Part shown: piece by piece, positions 1 to 13,000 of the stretch
Position numbering within the stretch: the stretch's first letter is position 1
Layout: each line of letters opens with the position of its first letter
Assembly: GCA_013396525.1 (NCBI GenBank)
Contig: VWYX01001339.1
Location: forward strand, 1 to 64,000
Length of the DNA stretch: 64,000 nucleotides
From: Chaetorhynchus papuensis
Lineage: Eukaryota; Chordata; Aves; Passeriformes; Rhipiduridae
Direction of reading: 5' to 3'
Position numbers and translations under genes: made by a program
The notes under the pieces: model-generated
Seen by the model: the letters and a program-made list of their open reading frames with translations, nothing else
Databases searched by the model: none
Told to the model about the DNA's origin: nothing

Positions 1-221
1 GGATATTGGGAAGGAATTCCTGGCTGTGAGGGAGGTGAGGCCTGGCAGAGGTTTCCCAGAGAAGCTGTGGCTGCCCCTGGATCCCTGGAAGTGTCCAAGG
101 CCAGGCTGGATGGGGCTTGGAGCAACCTGGGATAGTAGAAGGTGTCCCTGGCCATGGCAAGGGGGTGGGACAGGATGAGCTTTAAGGTCCCTTCCAAAAC
201 AAACCATTCCGGGATTCTGTG
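1..221 (+). repeat. CR1 LINE 3' end, cut by the window edge
   Basis: The segment reads through the standard CR1 3' region: 'aagctgtggctgcccctgga', the 'ctggaagtgtccaaggccag' block, and the tail 'ctttaaggtcccttccaa' ending 'gggattctgtg'. It is a sense-orientation copy close to consensus, with the 5' part outside the window. Confidence 0.95.
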
Positions 222-997
222 TTCTTAGAGGGCTTTTCCAGCCTAACCAGCTCTGGGATTCTTCAGTCTCTGTGTGCCCAGTGGGCTCCATGTGGGAGAG
301 ATGCACCTCTTCCCCGACATCTTCAGCAGGTGTTGAGGGAGGAAGAGTCATTCTCTGATATCTGGACCACTTTTAACCACTGAGAAGAGCCGAGATGTGT
401 CCATCCCTGATTGCTGTCCGTGGTTTAGCAATCCATGATTGCTGATGTTACAGATGGAGCAGAGGAAATTATCCCACACAACTCCCTGTGCTACTGCATC
501 CACTCATTTTCTGTCCCAGCTCTGCCTGGATACAACATCCTGCCTTTTCCCTTTCCTCTTGGTTAGTAGTTTGACTTTTGGAGCACTTTCTGTCCGTGTT
601 AGTTTGTGGAGAAAGACATCAGCAGTGATAGCTGAGGAAAATTCTATTAGGTCATTCCTCCTCAGAACACAGTACCTGTCTCCTGAGCTCTTTGCGGATG
701 TTGGCCAAATAATCCTTTTAATAGCTTTTGTGAGTTAAAAGGGTAGGTAACTGTCATAAGGATAAATGATTGCATAGATTAATTTACTTGTGGCCGAAAG
801 AAATCAATTGTAATTTAAATTTTTGTCTCTGGACTGATTACAACACCAGACATCAACTCTCTCTGTAGGAATCTGCCGTGTGCATTGAAGTCTGTGAGTC
901 TGGATTAGTGACAGATTATCCAGAATGATGTGATTGGATCTCTTTGCCTCTCACAGACGTCTCTGATGTTGTTGGATCTTTTCCTTGTGTCTTACAG
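222..997 (+). other. HMBOX1: Intron upstream of the first coding exon (partial)
   Basis: Apart from the CR1 copy that precedes it, this stretch shows no coding frame I can support and no repeat I recognise. A short open frame around 439-738 does not resemble any protein I know. The last part is the pyrimidine-rich acceptor region for the exon at 998. Confidence 0.6.
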
Positions 998-1081
998 AAT
1001 GGTGAATAACACTGAAGACCCTCAAGAGGCTTTGTAACGTCCCATCCTCATGTAAAGTATGCTCAGAACTTTTCCAGTAGT
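998..1081 (+). CDS. HMBOX1: HMBOX1 first coding exon (5' UTR plus residues 1-7 and part of 8)
   Basis: A pyrimidine-rich tract ending in 'cttacag' at 991-997 is a good acceptor, and GTAAGT at 1082-1087 is a near-perfect donor. The exon carries 61 nt of 5' UTR and then ATG at 1059, giving M-L-R-T-F-P-V plus two bases of a valine codon. The codon is completed by the first base of the exon at 13941, so the protein begins MLRTFPVVLLETM. From memory the human N-terminus is MLSSFPVVLLETM, which supports both the exon and the start. An in-frame TAA at 1053-1055 blocks extension upstream. The start context is moderate (A at -3, C at +4). Because the exon has an acceptor, transcription must begin left of the window. 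An alternative start is Met13 at 13954, which has a good context (A at -3). Confidence 0.88.
999..1037 (+). promoter_or_regulatory. Upstream ORF of 12 codons in the HMBOX1 5' UTR
   Basis: ATG at 999-1001 opens a reading frame ending at TAA 1035-1037 and encoding MVNNTEDPQEAL. It is in the same frame as the main start at 1059 but is closed 21 nt before it. The ATG lies at the second base of the exon, so most of its initiation context comes from whatever exon is spliced upstream; different first exons could change its use. Repression of the main frame is inference. Confidence 0.6.
1050..1055 (+). promoter_or_regulatory. Start-stop element (ATG-TAA) 3 nt before the HMBOX1 start codon
   Basis: ATG at 1050-1052 is followed directly by TAA at 1053-1055; three bases later the main ATG begins at 1059. 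Start-stop elements of this type are known in other mRNAs to hold ribosomes at the 5' UTR. The C at -3 makes this ATG weak, so leaky scanning to 1059 is likely. It sits in the same frame as the main ORF. The sequence is certain; the function is inferred. Confidence 0.6.
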
Positions 1082-4000
1082 GTAAGTACAAGCTGAAGAA
1101 ACTCACAACAATTGAGAGTAATTTTGTGGTATTTTTCTGTTAAATTGTCTAAAAGAAGTGGTTACAGTGATTATGAGCAGTTGGCTGAGTTGGAGAGTTC
1201 CACTGGTTTAGTGAAATATTTAAACCAGGGAAGACATTTAAACCAGGAATAGTAAAATAACTGGACATTTAAATCAGGGAGTGGCAACACTGAATTCCTC
1301 ACTTGGTCTGGCTGATGTGTTGTTTGTGCTTCTACATTTCTGTCACTGAAACAGAAGCAAAATGATGCAGTTCTTTGAAACACAGCCTTGATCAGAGAAA
1401 AATCAGTGTTAAAGGAGAGATCTCCATACAACCACTAAACATATGAGAGGGATAGAGAGTTTAGCACCACTCTAGATTTGCTGAAAGGGATGAGCTGATG
1501 CCTTAGGTTTTAACTTTTATATTTTTCAAATCCTGCACTGCCCAGTGTGCAACTCTGAAGTTTCCTGTGTCCTGTTCATTTCTGCTCTCTCCTGCTGGGC
1601 ACACACAACAAAGCCTCTCCGGGCCTGCTCTCCAAGGACACCCAGACCCTCCTAGGCCCAAAAAGTGTAAACCAAAGAGCCTCTGAGAGGGGGGCAAGCT
1701 GAGGGGAATGACATCATTAAACTGAAGCTTGAATTGGAGAATGAACCCTGAGATGCAAATGAACCAAACCTAGAAAAGTGGGAAGAACTCGTGCCCTGTC
1801 GTCCATCTCGGGGCCCATCTTGGCAGCAGCCTCTGGCTCCCCAGGGGTACCTTTGAAGGCCTTTCCAATAAATCCCCACCTTTATTCCCTTATTTTTGTG
1901 TGATCTCTGTTTCTAGGAGGCCTCTTAAGGCATCAGAGCCACCTTCAATTCAGTGTCCTCTGGCAAAGGCACAAAACCTGGGGCACCTCACCTAACCCTG
2001 GTACTGGATGTGTTGGTCCAGGCAACTCAAGTATCTTGAACGCCAGTGCCAATCAAGATTGTCCAAATCTCATCCTGGAATTCGAAATTAGTTTGTTCCT
2101 TTAAATGACTTCCGTCATGTATCTTCAATTTCATTGGATTCCATGCTGTTTCTTCAATAAATAAGCAAATGAATTCAAATTTTGGAGCTTGTCAGGCTGT
2201 AAGGAAGGGCTTGACCTGCACTGTGCTGTCCCACAGGCCAGTCCTGTGTCACTGTTCCCAAAATCCCTGTTACAGCTACAACCAAATGTTCATCCCCTGG
2301 CAATCGCATTCCTGGGATACTTTGACCTCTTGACTTCAGATTGTTCCTTCTCTCAGACTGAGCTGGAAAGAGGAACCTTTTCTGCAGAATAGGTGGCAAG
2401 GAGCTGGGCTGCTCTGAATGCATCACGTTTTCCCAGATGGATTATTTCAAGGATGAAGATTTATCCTTGGACCTTCACAGTGCAAGTGGCATTGCAGTCA
2501 CAGCCTCCTGGAGAAGGAGTCACAGCAAAAAAATAATGACTGCCAGGGATTTAGTGTTGGAAACCAAACTCCAGTGGATTTCAAAAAGCCATTAATTAGT
2601 TATTTTCTATATTTGCTGGTGGCTTAGTGTTCTGTTCAAAACTAGTGGTTTCCTACTTGCTGGCAGTCCCTTGAGTCACCTCGTCTTCTTCCTTTTAGCT
2701 GGAAGTATGTTGGATTTCAGTAGTAAAACCACCACTTGAAATTTTAAAGGTCTAATTCACAGCAGGAGAGAAGTCTGGAGGTAAGGCCACGTCACCCCTG
2801 GCATCTTTGTTATCCTGATAATTTGGAGTTTGCTGGGTGACCTCAGAGCTCCTCTGTGCTTTGAGTGAGCACAAGGACATCTCACAGCTTTGTGTCAGAC
2901 TTTTGCCAGAAATTTCCAAACTGGGAATTGCATAGCTTGAATTTACTGGGTTTTAGCTCGATTTCAGTCATGTTCTGCCCCTGTGCAGTTTTCTGCTGCC
3001 ACGTTCCAGCAGAGCAGTAGCAGCTTCTTTGATTGATTCCAGTGTATGTGCAGTTAATATGGTCCTGGACGATGCAGTAGGAGGAGAGGTGAATAATTTT
3101 TGACTGAGGGAAAAGTGGGGGGAACCTGTTTGGAGGGGATTAGAGAGCATTAAATTAGAGGAGATGGTCCAAGATGACCCATTTAGATAGAAAGTTTCCA
3201 GATTAAACCAGAGATAACTTAAAAAGGGTGAATGGGATTGTGAAAGGGAAGGAAGAAAATGGAGCCTTAAAAATTTTTTTTAAAGTTTGAACGTAAATAG
3301 TGATGAAGATTAAGACTGAACAGTTGCAAAACTGCCATGGTAAGAGAGTAGTTGGGTTACTCCTAAGAGTAGGAGTCACCTGGGTGCAGTTACCATTTCA
3401 CTGCCTCATTTTTGCCCTTCGTAGGATGAGAGCCAGTGCTGGGGAGGAGTTTGAGGCACGGTGTGAACACAGAACTCTTGATCTTGGCCTCACAGGAATT
3501 AAGAATTTATCTGAAACAAAATCCTGTAGCCAACACAGGTTTATCTCTGTTGGGCTCCTCATAAATGTGGGAGCAATTACTTGTGCTTCACAGTCCATAT
3601 TGATTAATTAATATGCGTTAATAGTGAGCTATGACCATCAGTATGTTTTACATCTCTCAAAATGTGATTTCTGATAGAGCCAGGCAGTTTAACTTCAAGT
3701 TTACCTGAATTCTCAGCCCTGTGCTGATGAATTTAACTGCCAGCAGTGACAGGGCTGTCTGGGGAGTGAGTAAAAGAAAATCAGGGTGAGTAATGCAGAT
3801 GGAAAAGAACTGGATTGAAGCCTTGTCATCATTTAGGGAAAACAGCAGGAGGAAAAGAACAAGAGTGTGAAGTCTACCAAGTCAGCACAGATTGAAGAGC
3901 AGGCACTGGAGTTACCGTGGCTTAGAAAATCACCACAGGCTGAGCTGTACCTGTCCAGTGTCCTTGAAATGTGACACAAAACAGGTTAATTAAACTCAGG

Positions 4001-7000
4001 TCACAGAAAACACAGTTGATTTTCTCTTTTTGTCTTCGGTGACAAGGTATCATGTAAATAGTGGGTGACTCGGATTATTCAGTTGGCTTTTTTAGCTTCT
4101 TTAACTGAAACAATGTCCTGCCTGAGCCCTTGGTTTTACTTCAGGATAAACCAGATGAGGAGTTAATTCATGATTTCACAGTAAAGTGACCTAAAGAAAA
4201 ATCTTGTTGAATGGAAGAGTTTTTTTCCTCAAAAGGGTTTGGCACAGCTGCCCAGGGCAGTGGTGGATTCCCATCCCTGGGGGGATTTAAAAGCCCTGTG
4301 GATGTGACACTTGGGGACATGGGTAAGTGGTGGCCTTGGCAGTGTGGAATGTACACTGGGTCTTGTCTGTCATGCAGGAACTTTCCCTAGTTTGGGTCTG
4401 GGTTACACAAAGAGATGTTCGTTGCTTTAAGAGCATTAATTAGGATATTCATTTCTTTCTGAAATGCTTTTAACGAAAATAAAACTCCAGTATGGAAGCA
4501 GCAGTGGCCAGAAGCCCATGCTTTTTGCTGTTGTGATTTATTTTCTTCAAGGAGACACTGTTATCTATTCCTGAGTTCTCCAAGTGTAATCTCTGTCTTC
4601 ACTAAGGCTGTGCCAGTAAAACTGCACTTGCAAACTGTTTGTTGAGTGGAAAATAATTCGCTTTGTAGTTAAGCACAAAAACAGGGGTGAGGTTCAACTG
4701 CTTGCTGAACAAACAGGGTTTGGATTTTAGCTTTCTGAAGCAACACATTTCTCTTTTGAGGAAGTGTTTTGGTTGTTAGTGCTGGTGATGGATCCTGAAG
4801 GGGCACGAACGTACCTGAAATACTTCAGAATGTCTCTTTTTCTTCATGTGTGGAAGAGGTGGTGGAAAACCTGGTGATGGCTTCACTTGAGAGTTGTCCT
4901 ACACCTTGTCATGTCTGATGCTATAGATGGGCCTTGTATGTGTGGTGAGAAAATGCTCAGAGTTCGGCCAGGCTCTTGTTCTGCCTTCCTGCAAAATTCC
5001 TGTGTGACTTGGAACAAGTCATTTGGACTTGTCCAAAGTCCAGCCCCTCTCTGGGAGCTCCTGGTGACAAAAATGAGTGTAGTGTCACTTCCTTGCCTCA
5101 CAGGGATCTTGTGATTCCAGTATTTTGATATGCCAGGTGGCAGAATTAATGGAGAAGGGTTCTGAGATTCTGCCTGGATTTTAATAAAGGGTTGGTCAAA
5201 TTTTGATATTAAGTAGAGGAGGCAGAAGACAGCACTATGCCCTGCAGTCTTGACAGCTAAAAATCATGAATTATCATAGAATCCCAGAGTGTTTTGGGAT
5301 TGGGTTAGAAGGGACCTTAAAGCTTATCCAGTCCCACCCCCTGCCATGGGCAGGGACATGTTCCCCTATCCCAGGTTTCTCCAAGCCCCATCCAGCCTGG
5401 CCTGGAACACTTCCAGGGATGAGCCAGTCTGGTGTCTAGGGCAGGCCCACATCTCAGTTTTATTGATGACTTTTTTAATGACTCTGTTTCTTCACATGGA
5501 TTACACCATTTCAGTGTGTTCATAAGATTTACTGTAAGTAAAGCACACAAGTCCTGCTTTGGGAGCTGTTACAGAGCTTATATATCCAAAGTTTAGTCTT
5601 TGGCTCTCAAATCCAAGAGCTCCTCCTTGCTCTTGGCACAGGTTTGGGCTTTGGGCCCTGGTTCAGCGCTCAGCTGCCACTACAGCTTTTCTCTCTGTTT
5701 GTTAGTCCTTCTGGTCCCTCATTCTGCCCTTGAATCCAGGCTCAGAGTTTGAATTCCTGCCTTGTTGCTGTAGAATTGCAACAATAGCAGGAAACCCAGA
5801 TTTTGGAAGTAGGGAAGGTTAGGGTTAGACAGATAAGGTGTCAGTGTGAATCAGTGTGTGTGCCTTGAGTAGAATTCAGAAGTATCTGGCTACCAGCCCT
5901 GTGCTTAGTCAGAGGTCAGTCCCTTTTGTAAGACTTGGATTATGACAATAATTGCCATTTATATTATATTTTTGCCTTGTAAGATCAATCTCAAGTTCTC
6001 TCTCTCTTTCCCAGAGATGTAAAGCAGAGTTAAGTTACTCACCCGAGTGGCAAAACTGCTGGGTTTGCTCACTGCCAGCATCCAGTAAAATCATTTTATC
6101 AGCAGAGAATTTCAGACAATCAGTGGGAGAGCAGCTTGTGTAGAATAGCGAGCCGGGGTTTGGGGCTCTTTAACCAGCTGAGAAACTCGAAGCCTCCTGA
6201 AGAAACGATGTGTTGATATTCTGCTCTCAGCTCGCCTCCTCTAATTTGTGTAGCGGTGAGTATTTGATTACGCCGGATTTATTTTCAGAAGTTTCAGGCT
6301 GCTCTTATTAATTGTCCCCATTTTGGATCGAAGGCGTGTGGCAGAGCTCCGCATTCCGGAGCCGCTGTTTTGCATCCCTAAACAGAGCCGGTGACGCTCA
6401 CCCTCCGTGCCTCAGCTTCGGAGCCTGATTTCCCTCCTCGCTGCAGCGCGGGGCTCTCATTTCCCCGGGACGAGAGCAGTCATTACAAGAATTACATTTT
6501 GTTTGTGAATCAGGATGAATGGGAGTAGAGGCCTCCTTTTGAAAATCAGAACCCCGAGATGCAACTGCAGGAGATAATTATGCAAACGTATGGATGAGGA
6601 TGGCTCTGTGTTCGTTGACATGATGAGCACTTCAGGCCTGAGGTTTTTTCTCTCTCTCTCAAAAACTGGTGCAACTCCTCTGAAAATACTGGAGTTGCAA
6701 CTGATGAGCATAAGTGATGAGTCAGATCCTTAATCCTCTGTTACGCCCCAGAATTCACAGCATCAGCTCCTGGTTTGAAGGCAGCTTTGCTTAATGTGGT
6801 GCAAAGTTTTAGGTGGTTCTGAAATATTTATATTGCTTTGAATCATTGAATCACACAATGGTTTGGGTTGCAAGGAACCTTAAAGATCATCTCATTCCAA
6901 TGGCAGGGATGCCACTCACTATCCCAGGTTGCTCCAAGCCCTGTCCAACCTGGCCTTGGACACTTCCAGGGATGGGGCAGCCACAGATTCTCTGACAAAC

Positions 7001-10000
7001 CTGGACCAGGGCCCCACCACCCTCTGAATTAAAGGAGAGTCACTTGTTCAGTGAGAAAAGAAAAGGCCAAAGCTTGAATTTCAGAAGACTCGGTACTGTT
7101 ATGCCCTAAATGCCCCAGTTCTCTTCCAGCAGTGCCTTAGAGCAGCCCCAGAAGGGTCACAGTCTTTCCCTCTGGGCTTGATGATGCTTGTGGGTCCCTT
7201 CCAGCTCAGAATAATCTGTGATTCCGGGATTTATTTTGTGTTATGTCGGTGCTCTGTTTGTGGAACAGCTGTAGCTCAGTGAAAGCCCTTCTTTTGAGCA
7301 TCTTGTGAAAACCAAGATGTAAGCTGCATCCTTTGGGATGGGTAAAGGGTTGGATGGGGCCCTGATCAACCTCATCTCTCAGTGCCATCCCTGCCCATGG
7401 CAGATGAGCTTTAAGGTCCCTTCCAACCCAAACCAGCCTGAGATTCTGCCTAGAAAAGGAGGGACTGAATGAAACTATGCTTGGTCCTTGGATCTCATAA
7501 ATATGTCTGGCGAGAGAAACAAGCTTGCATAACCTAAAACAGGGTTCAAAAATTCGGAGTGGGCAGCTGGAAGTGGAGTTTCTTTGTAGTCACTGGTTCT
7601 CATAGGAAGCATCCTGAGCAGTGCTTCATGTGAATTATGTGGCTGAGTGTCAGACTGGGTGATAAGCAAATTACATTGCTTTGGAAATAGCAATGCCATC
7701 CTTAATGCCCGTTTTTAATATCGGGAGGACATCCACCTCCCCAGCTGTTCGGGCTGCAGTTCTCACCAGTTCTGTCTGCACAGACACAAAGGAAAAATCT
7801 GGCAGGTTAAGGAGTTCAAGCTGTTAGACTGCGATAGTTAAAACTCTGGTTTAGTTAACGAGTTGTAGGAAGTGATTTTTTAGCTGTGTGCTTTGGAAGA
7901 AAGAACCTATTTCAGCTGGAAAGCCACAATTTACGTCGTGATTTTGCTCTTCCATTTCAATGGTGAGATGGCATTGAGTGACACCAAGGAGGTGCCTGTG
8001 ATGTTGCAAAAATTGCTGGTGCTGTAAGAAATGAGATGACAAATCCTGGATGTCCCTGTGAGCAGGGCAGTGCAGTGCAGTGCAGGGGGGTCCCACCCCG
8101 TGCCACGTGTCAGAAAAGGGTAAATGTTGGCATCTCTCCCCATCCTGTTCGCCTCAGTTGATGGGACTTGATCAGAATCATTCTTAAACCAATTACCAGA
8201 CTTAGGATCCTGTTCTGAACACTTTGGCTCTTGCCCACATCCATAATATGCAGATGATATCAAGTATAGGTCTTACATCAAAAAGCACAACTGGTTCTGT
8301 AAGTCTTGAGCTTTGCTTATTAGATAAGCAGTGAATTTTAATGGGAATTGGAGAAGGACCTTTGCAGAAGAGCATCTCCTCAGTGATGCTAGAATGCTTC
8401 CTACTCATCTACAGTGAGTAGAAGAGTGGAAAAAATGATTTCTTGTGATCATTAAAGAGTCCAGAGCCATTTTCTCAAGTGTTAGAGGTGTTAAGGCTGG
8501 TGTCTGGCCTTATTCCCAAACGGGTAATTGAATTGCTTTGAACTTCTGCGAGTTCAATTGGACATGGACTTAGCTCGTAGCTGTTTTTATGGGATTATTC
8601 TGCTGTGTTCCATCACCTAGAAAGTTAAGTGCTGGGTAAATGCTTCTTGTATCAGCGTGGGCTTGGGCTCTGAGAGTAGGTGAGAAACCCTTGATGTGTT
8701 TTTTCCTTACTTTTCCCTGTGCAATGCAGGAAAATTAAGGGAAGAGAACACACTGGCCACGTATCGCCACTGGAGATCAGGACTGTCAAACTGCAGAGGG
8801 AACCCCACATCCAAAGGGTGAAAATCAGTAAAAAAAGAGGTTAAATAAATCTTGGTGGTATGAGCAGGAAAGGCAATGCTGGTGAGAGCAGTTCTGACCC
8901 TGAACAGCCTCCACTCCACAAAGTCCCTTTAGAAGGGGAGGAGTGGTGCTGCATCGGGCTGGTTGGCACCTGCTGGATGTTTTATATCTGTGGGTTTGGG
9001 AGGGAGAATCAATTCCTGTTTATTTACCTCCTTAGAGTTCTCCCTTCAGTCTGATATTCGGGTACCTCAGGTTGCTTTTGGATGAGCCATGAAAGATGAG
9101 CATGAAGGTTTAATGCTTTAGAATGGTAGAATTGGACCATCTTTTTTTGGATTGCCAACTTAGTGTAAGGAATATAAATAAGTTTGATACTTCAGGCTAC
9201 TTATTTTTTTTCCTATCAGGACCTAAAGAAACTTTGTTTTAAGGGCAAGATTCAGTTGTTAAAAAATTGGTGACTTGTAGTTTTGAGCTTAATTAGACCT
9301 TTGCAGAGGTTTTGCATGCAAAATTTCAGGGAGAAAAATGCACACAGCTCTACTCCCTTGGTTACCTCTCTTTTTTTGGGTGTCTCCCCAAGGAAATTTG
9401 ACAGCCCATTGGCACTGGTGAGAGTTTTGCTGACTGATAGCAGATAAAGCATGGGATGTAGAGGATATTTTGCTGCACAGGCAGCAAAGTTTGCCTACAG
9501 CAAAGTCAGTCCACGCTCCGTGTTCTCAGGAAAAGTATTTTCCATCTTGATTTTCTCCTGTGCCCCCGCAATCCTTCTGCTCGTCTCTATCTTATTTTAC
9601 TTCTTGCTACTTTTGCAGCTGATTGTATTTCACAAGGAAAAAGAGGGGGAAGCAAATTGAATTACACGTAGCCAGAGGAGTGCAGGAGGATAAGAGGCTC
9701 TTACTGCAGTGTGAGGGGGGGATGAAGTGGTGGAGAATATCCACTCATTAATGAGGTGAATGAAATTAGGGTGATTCGAAAATGGCTGATTTACTTAACT
9801 GCTTTGTAAATTGATCTTTAAACAGGGTAAGTTTATTAAAATATTTTAAGAAGGGAAAAGAACTGAAGCCCTGCTCAAGTAACAGCTCGAAATAATGCTT
9901 GCTGTAGTTACTCATTAAAAAGTTGCAGATAGTTGGCAATGTTGGAACATGTTCAATAATACCACGTTTTGCAATATTTGTTTTGGGGTTTTAATGGAAA

Positions 10001-13000
10001 ATTCCGAGTTCCTGCAGTTGTTTTCAATACATGGAAGTCCCTCAGGAGCATTGTTTCCAGATCTCATGGTTGTGCAGAAAAGCACGTGAAGATGGGAACA
10101 GGAGTTGCAGGTCAAGAAGACCAGTGAGATGTGTCAGTGCAACATAAGCTGAGTATGTAAATGTAAACAAGGCAGTTTGGACATCTCTGTATGACATTAG
10201 TGAGACCAGCAGGGAGATGCTCTAATTTTGGTGTTCTTACCTCTTAAGTGTTGAAAAAATTACCCAGAAGATGCCTTAAAAGGGTTGGAGGCCTGTAAGA
10301 ACACTTTGCATGGACAGACAGGCAGATCATGGATTTCAGTTTGGTTTTTTTTTTTCAAATTGCCCACATTTTTTCAGTGCTTGTGTCAAACACAGTATCA
10401 TGGAGTTAATTTGACAGTAGGTTTGCTACTCTTCCATTACTTTCTGCAAGGCTTTTAAGTCCACTGATGAACAGGACTCTGGAATACAAGTTGGAAATCA
10501 TTGAATATCTTATTCCTGGGGCAGAGGGTGGCCTTGCCCAGCAGGCTTTGCTTCCTCGTGAGTTGAAATTCCTGCACAAGCTCAGCTCTATCAAAGTGGG
10601 ACAAATTGAGGCTGGAGCTCTTTCCCTCATGCGGCCATGAGCGACGGGAGGTCACCCCCTGCCCCTGCATCTGGGAACTCTGCACTTCATCAGCTGTAAC
10701 TCACCAAAGGGCACTTGGGATTCACCAGATCATTATGTGTCATTCACTGAAGGAGATTAATTCGGCCTGGGCACCCAGATCCAGGAGCTGAGCCCTGGCA
10801 CTTTAGACAAATTAGGAATGACACCCGAATTTTAGAGGGAATCGCTGGCCATGGCCACCAACTGCTGCAGGAGGTGTGGAGGCCCTGGCACAGGGTGCCC
10901 AGAGAAGCTGTGGCTGCCCCTGGATCCCTGGAAGTGTCCAAGGCCAGGTTGGATGGGGCTTGGAGCAACCTGGAATATGGAAGAAGATGTCCCTGCCCAT
11001 GGCAGGGGGTGGAACTAAATGATTTTACAGCCTCTTCCAATGCAAACCATTCTGTAATTCCATGATTTTGTGAAATGAGTTCTGTGTTGCTTGACATTTT
11101 TGAAGCCATCTGGAAAGTCTTGTTTTTGTCAGATGGGAGTTTTTTAGTTCACGGGGCTACGAGGACAAAAGTTCTGGGTTTCTGTGTCTGTGATAAATGG
11201 AAGATTAAATAATTTAAAGTATGTTTTACTATTAAATGTTGAAGAGTCTGTAAAGTAGGAATTTTGAGTGGAGGTAATTCTGGTTGAAAGCTCTGGCTCA
11301 TTAAATTCTCCAGTTCAAACAAAGAACTTGAGCACATGAAAGTTGGTATTGACAGATAAATGATCCAGATAATGGTGACATTAGAAATACAAGGTAAGAA
11401 ATGCCCCAGCCAGGTGTTTCCCTGAGGAAAGGTGAGCTGGCATCTCCAGTGAAAACCACTTCAAGGCCAGATGTTTAAAGAGGTTTTCTATTTGAAAACT
11501 CTGCTGCTCGGAGCTGTCTGTGATGAGTCAGTAGGTCTGGGTGACACTTCTCCCGAAGCTGGGAGAGAAGGATGGAGCAGCCCTGCCTCCCCCAGAGGCC
11601 AAACCGAGAACACAGCGTCTCTTTCCAAATGCTCCCTGTCGAGCTCTGAAGGTCTCAGGCTGGGATGCCACTTCCAAATCGGGGTTTTTACAATTCCAGT
11701 CAGTTGCAGGTCGACTGCTGCATTGTCTGCCGTGCCCTCCTGTGGTTCAACAGTCTGGGTGCTTGTCTTGGAAAATGTAAAATGGCCTGGACATTTCCAG
11801 TAATCAGTTGTCCAGAGGACAGCACATTCCCGTTGGGCTCAAGCTCTGATGTGGGTGTAGAATGTCTGTCTCCTCACACAGGCATTTTCTTGGATGGGAG
11901 TCATCCCCTTGCGTTGTCCTCCTGCTTCCTTCTCCTACAAAACAATGAAGGGGGCTCAGTAGTTGCCTGATGAGGGCAAAGACTGGACTTTCTTCTCGTT
12001 TCTGTATTTCCCAGGCTGCAAATGCCATTTTTGTGGATTTGTGCATCCTGGCTTTGTCTTTACAGCTCTGCTCCAGCTCTACTCCCAACAAGCCAGTTCT
12101 CAGTGTTGTTCTTCAGCCCCAGCTATGGATCTCAAGTCATCCCTTGACTCCTGTTGGGAGCTTCTCTGTGCCAGGGCAGAAATGGACGTGAGGAGTCATC
12201 CTGAAAGTTTGTGGGGAGGACTAGGCAGCCCTGTCCCTGGAAGGTCTCTCAGCCTGACAGCCATCATCCCTCTCCTGGCTTTCGCAGGGTCCTTGGAATT
12301 CTTCCTTGACTTTCCCTCAGCTGTGATTTGCTCTGGCTCGTAGGGATTGTACATCAGCTCTGTCACGTCTCCTGGAGTTTGAGTGATCTCTTCACCCTGC
12401 TCTCCTGCAGGAATGGTAATAAACCCTTGACTCACGAGAAGATTCCCGAGAAGGATGGAAAATGCCGTGTTCTGCTTGCCAAGTTCTGCCTGCCCTCCAT
12501 CTGCCATCCCTTCTTCTCAAGATGAGAGTTCTGAAGGAGGGGATCTTGTTGTTTGTGTGACATTTGGATCTGTAGCCAGGAGACTTAGGGAAGAAGAGCG
12601 ATTAAGGGAGCATACTGTGCTTTTTTTCAGTTCCATTCCTGGGCTTTGCAGCAAATAATGTTCATTGTTGTGGCACCTTGGGAAGTTTAGGAGTTAAAAA
12701 TGCTTTTGCTGAGCCACCACGGTGATCGAGTTACCTGAGGAGCCAGTTCTTGGAGGGGAAAAGGCTGAAGACTGATTTCTTTAAATGAAAGCTCAGGAGT
12801 AATTGGATGTGCTGCACTTTCCTTGTCAGGGCAGGCAATCTGTGACAACATTCCAGGTTCAAAAGTTCCTAACTTCAGAAATCCAACTTCAGTCAAATCA
12901 GCTTGGGTCCTACAGGCCACTAGAATTTCCGCTAGGTGTGTTTTTATCTCCTTTTTTTTTCAAGGTAGCAACAAAAGTTAGGGCAACTCGAACTCTTTGT

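Noticed and set aside
5818..5828. TTAGGGTTAG, a short telomere-like sequence inside the gene for a telomere-binding protein
   Set aside because: It is under two repeat units and is expected by chance in a window of this size. Autoregulation by HMBOX1 binding would be pure speculation.
11471..12343. Overlapping open frames of 100-126 codons at 11.5-12.5 kb
   Set aside because: Several frames on both strands overlap with no family resemblance or suitable splice sites in phase with HMBOX1; chance open frames are more likely.
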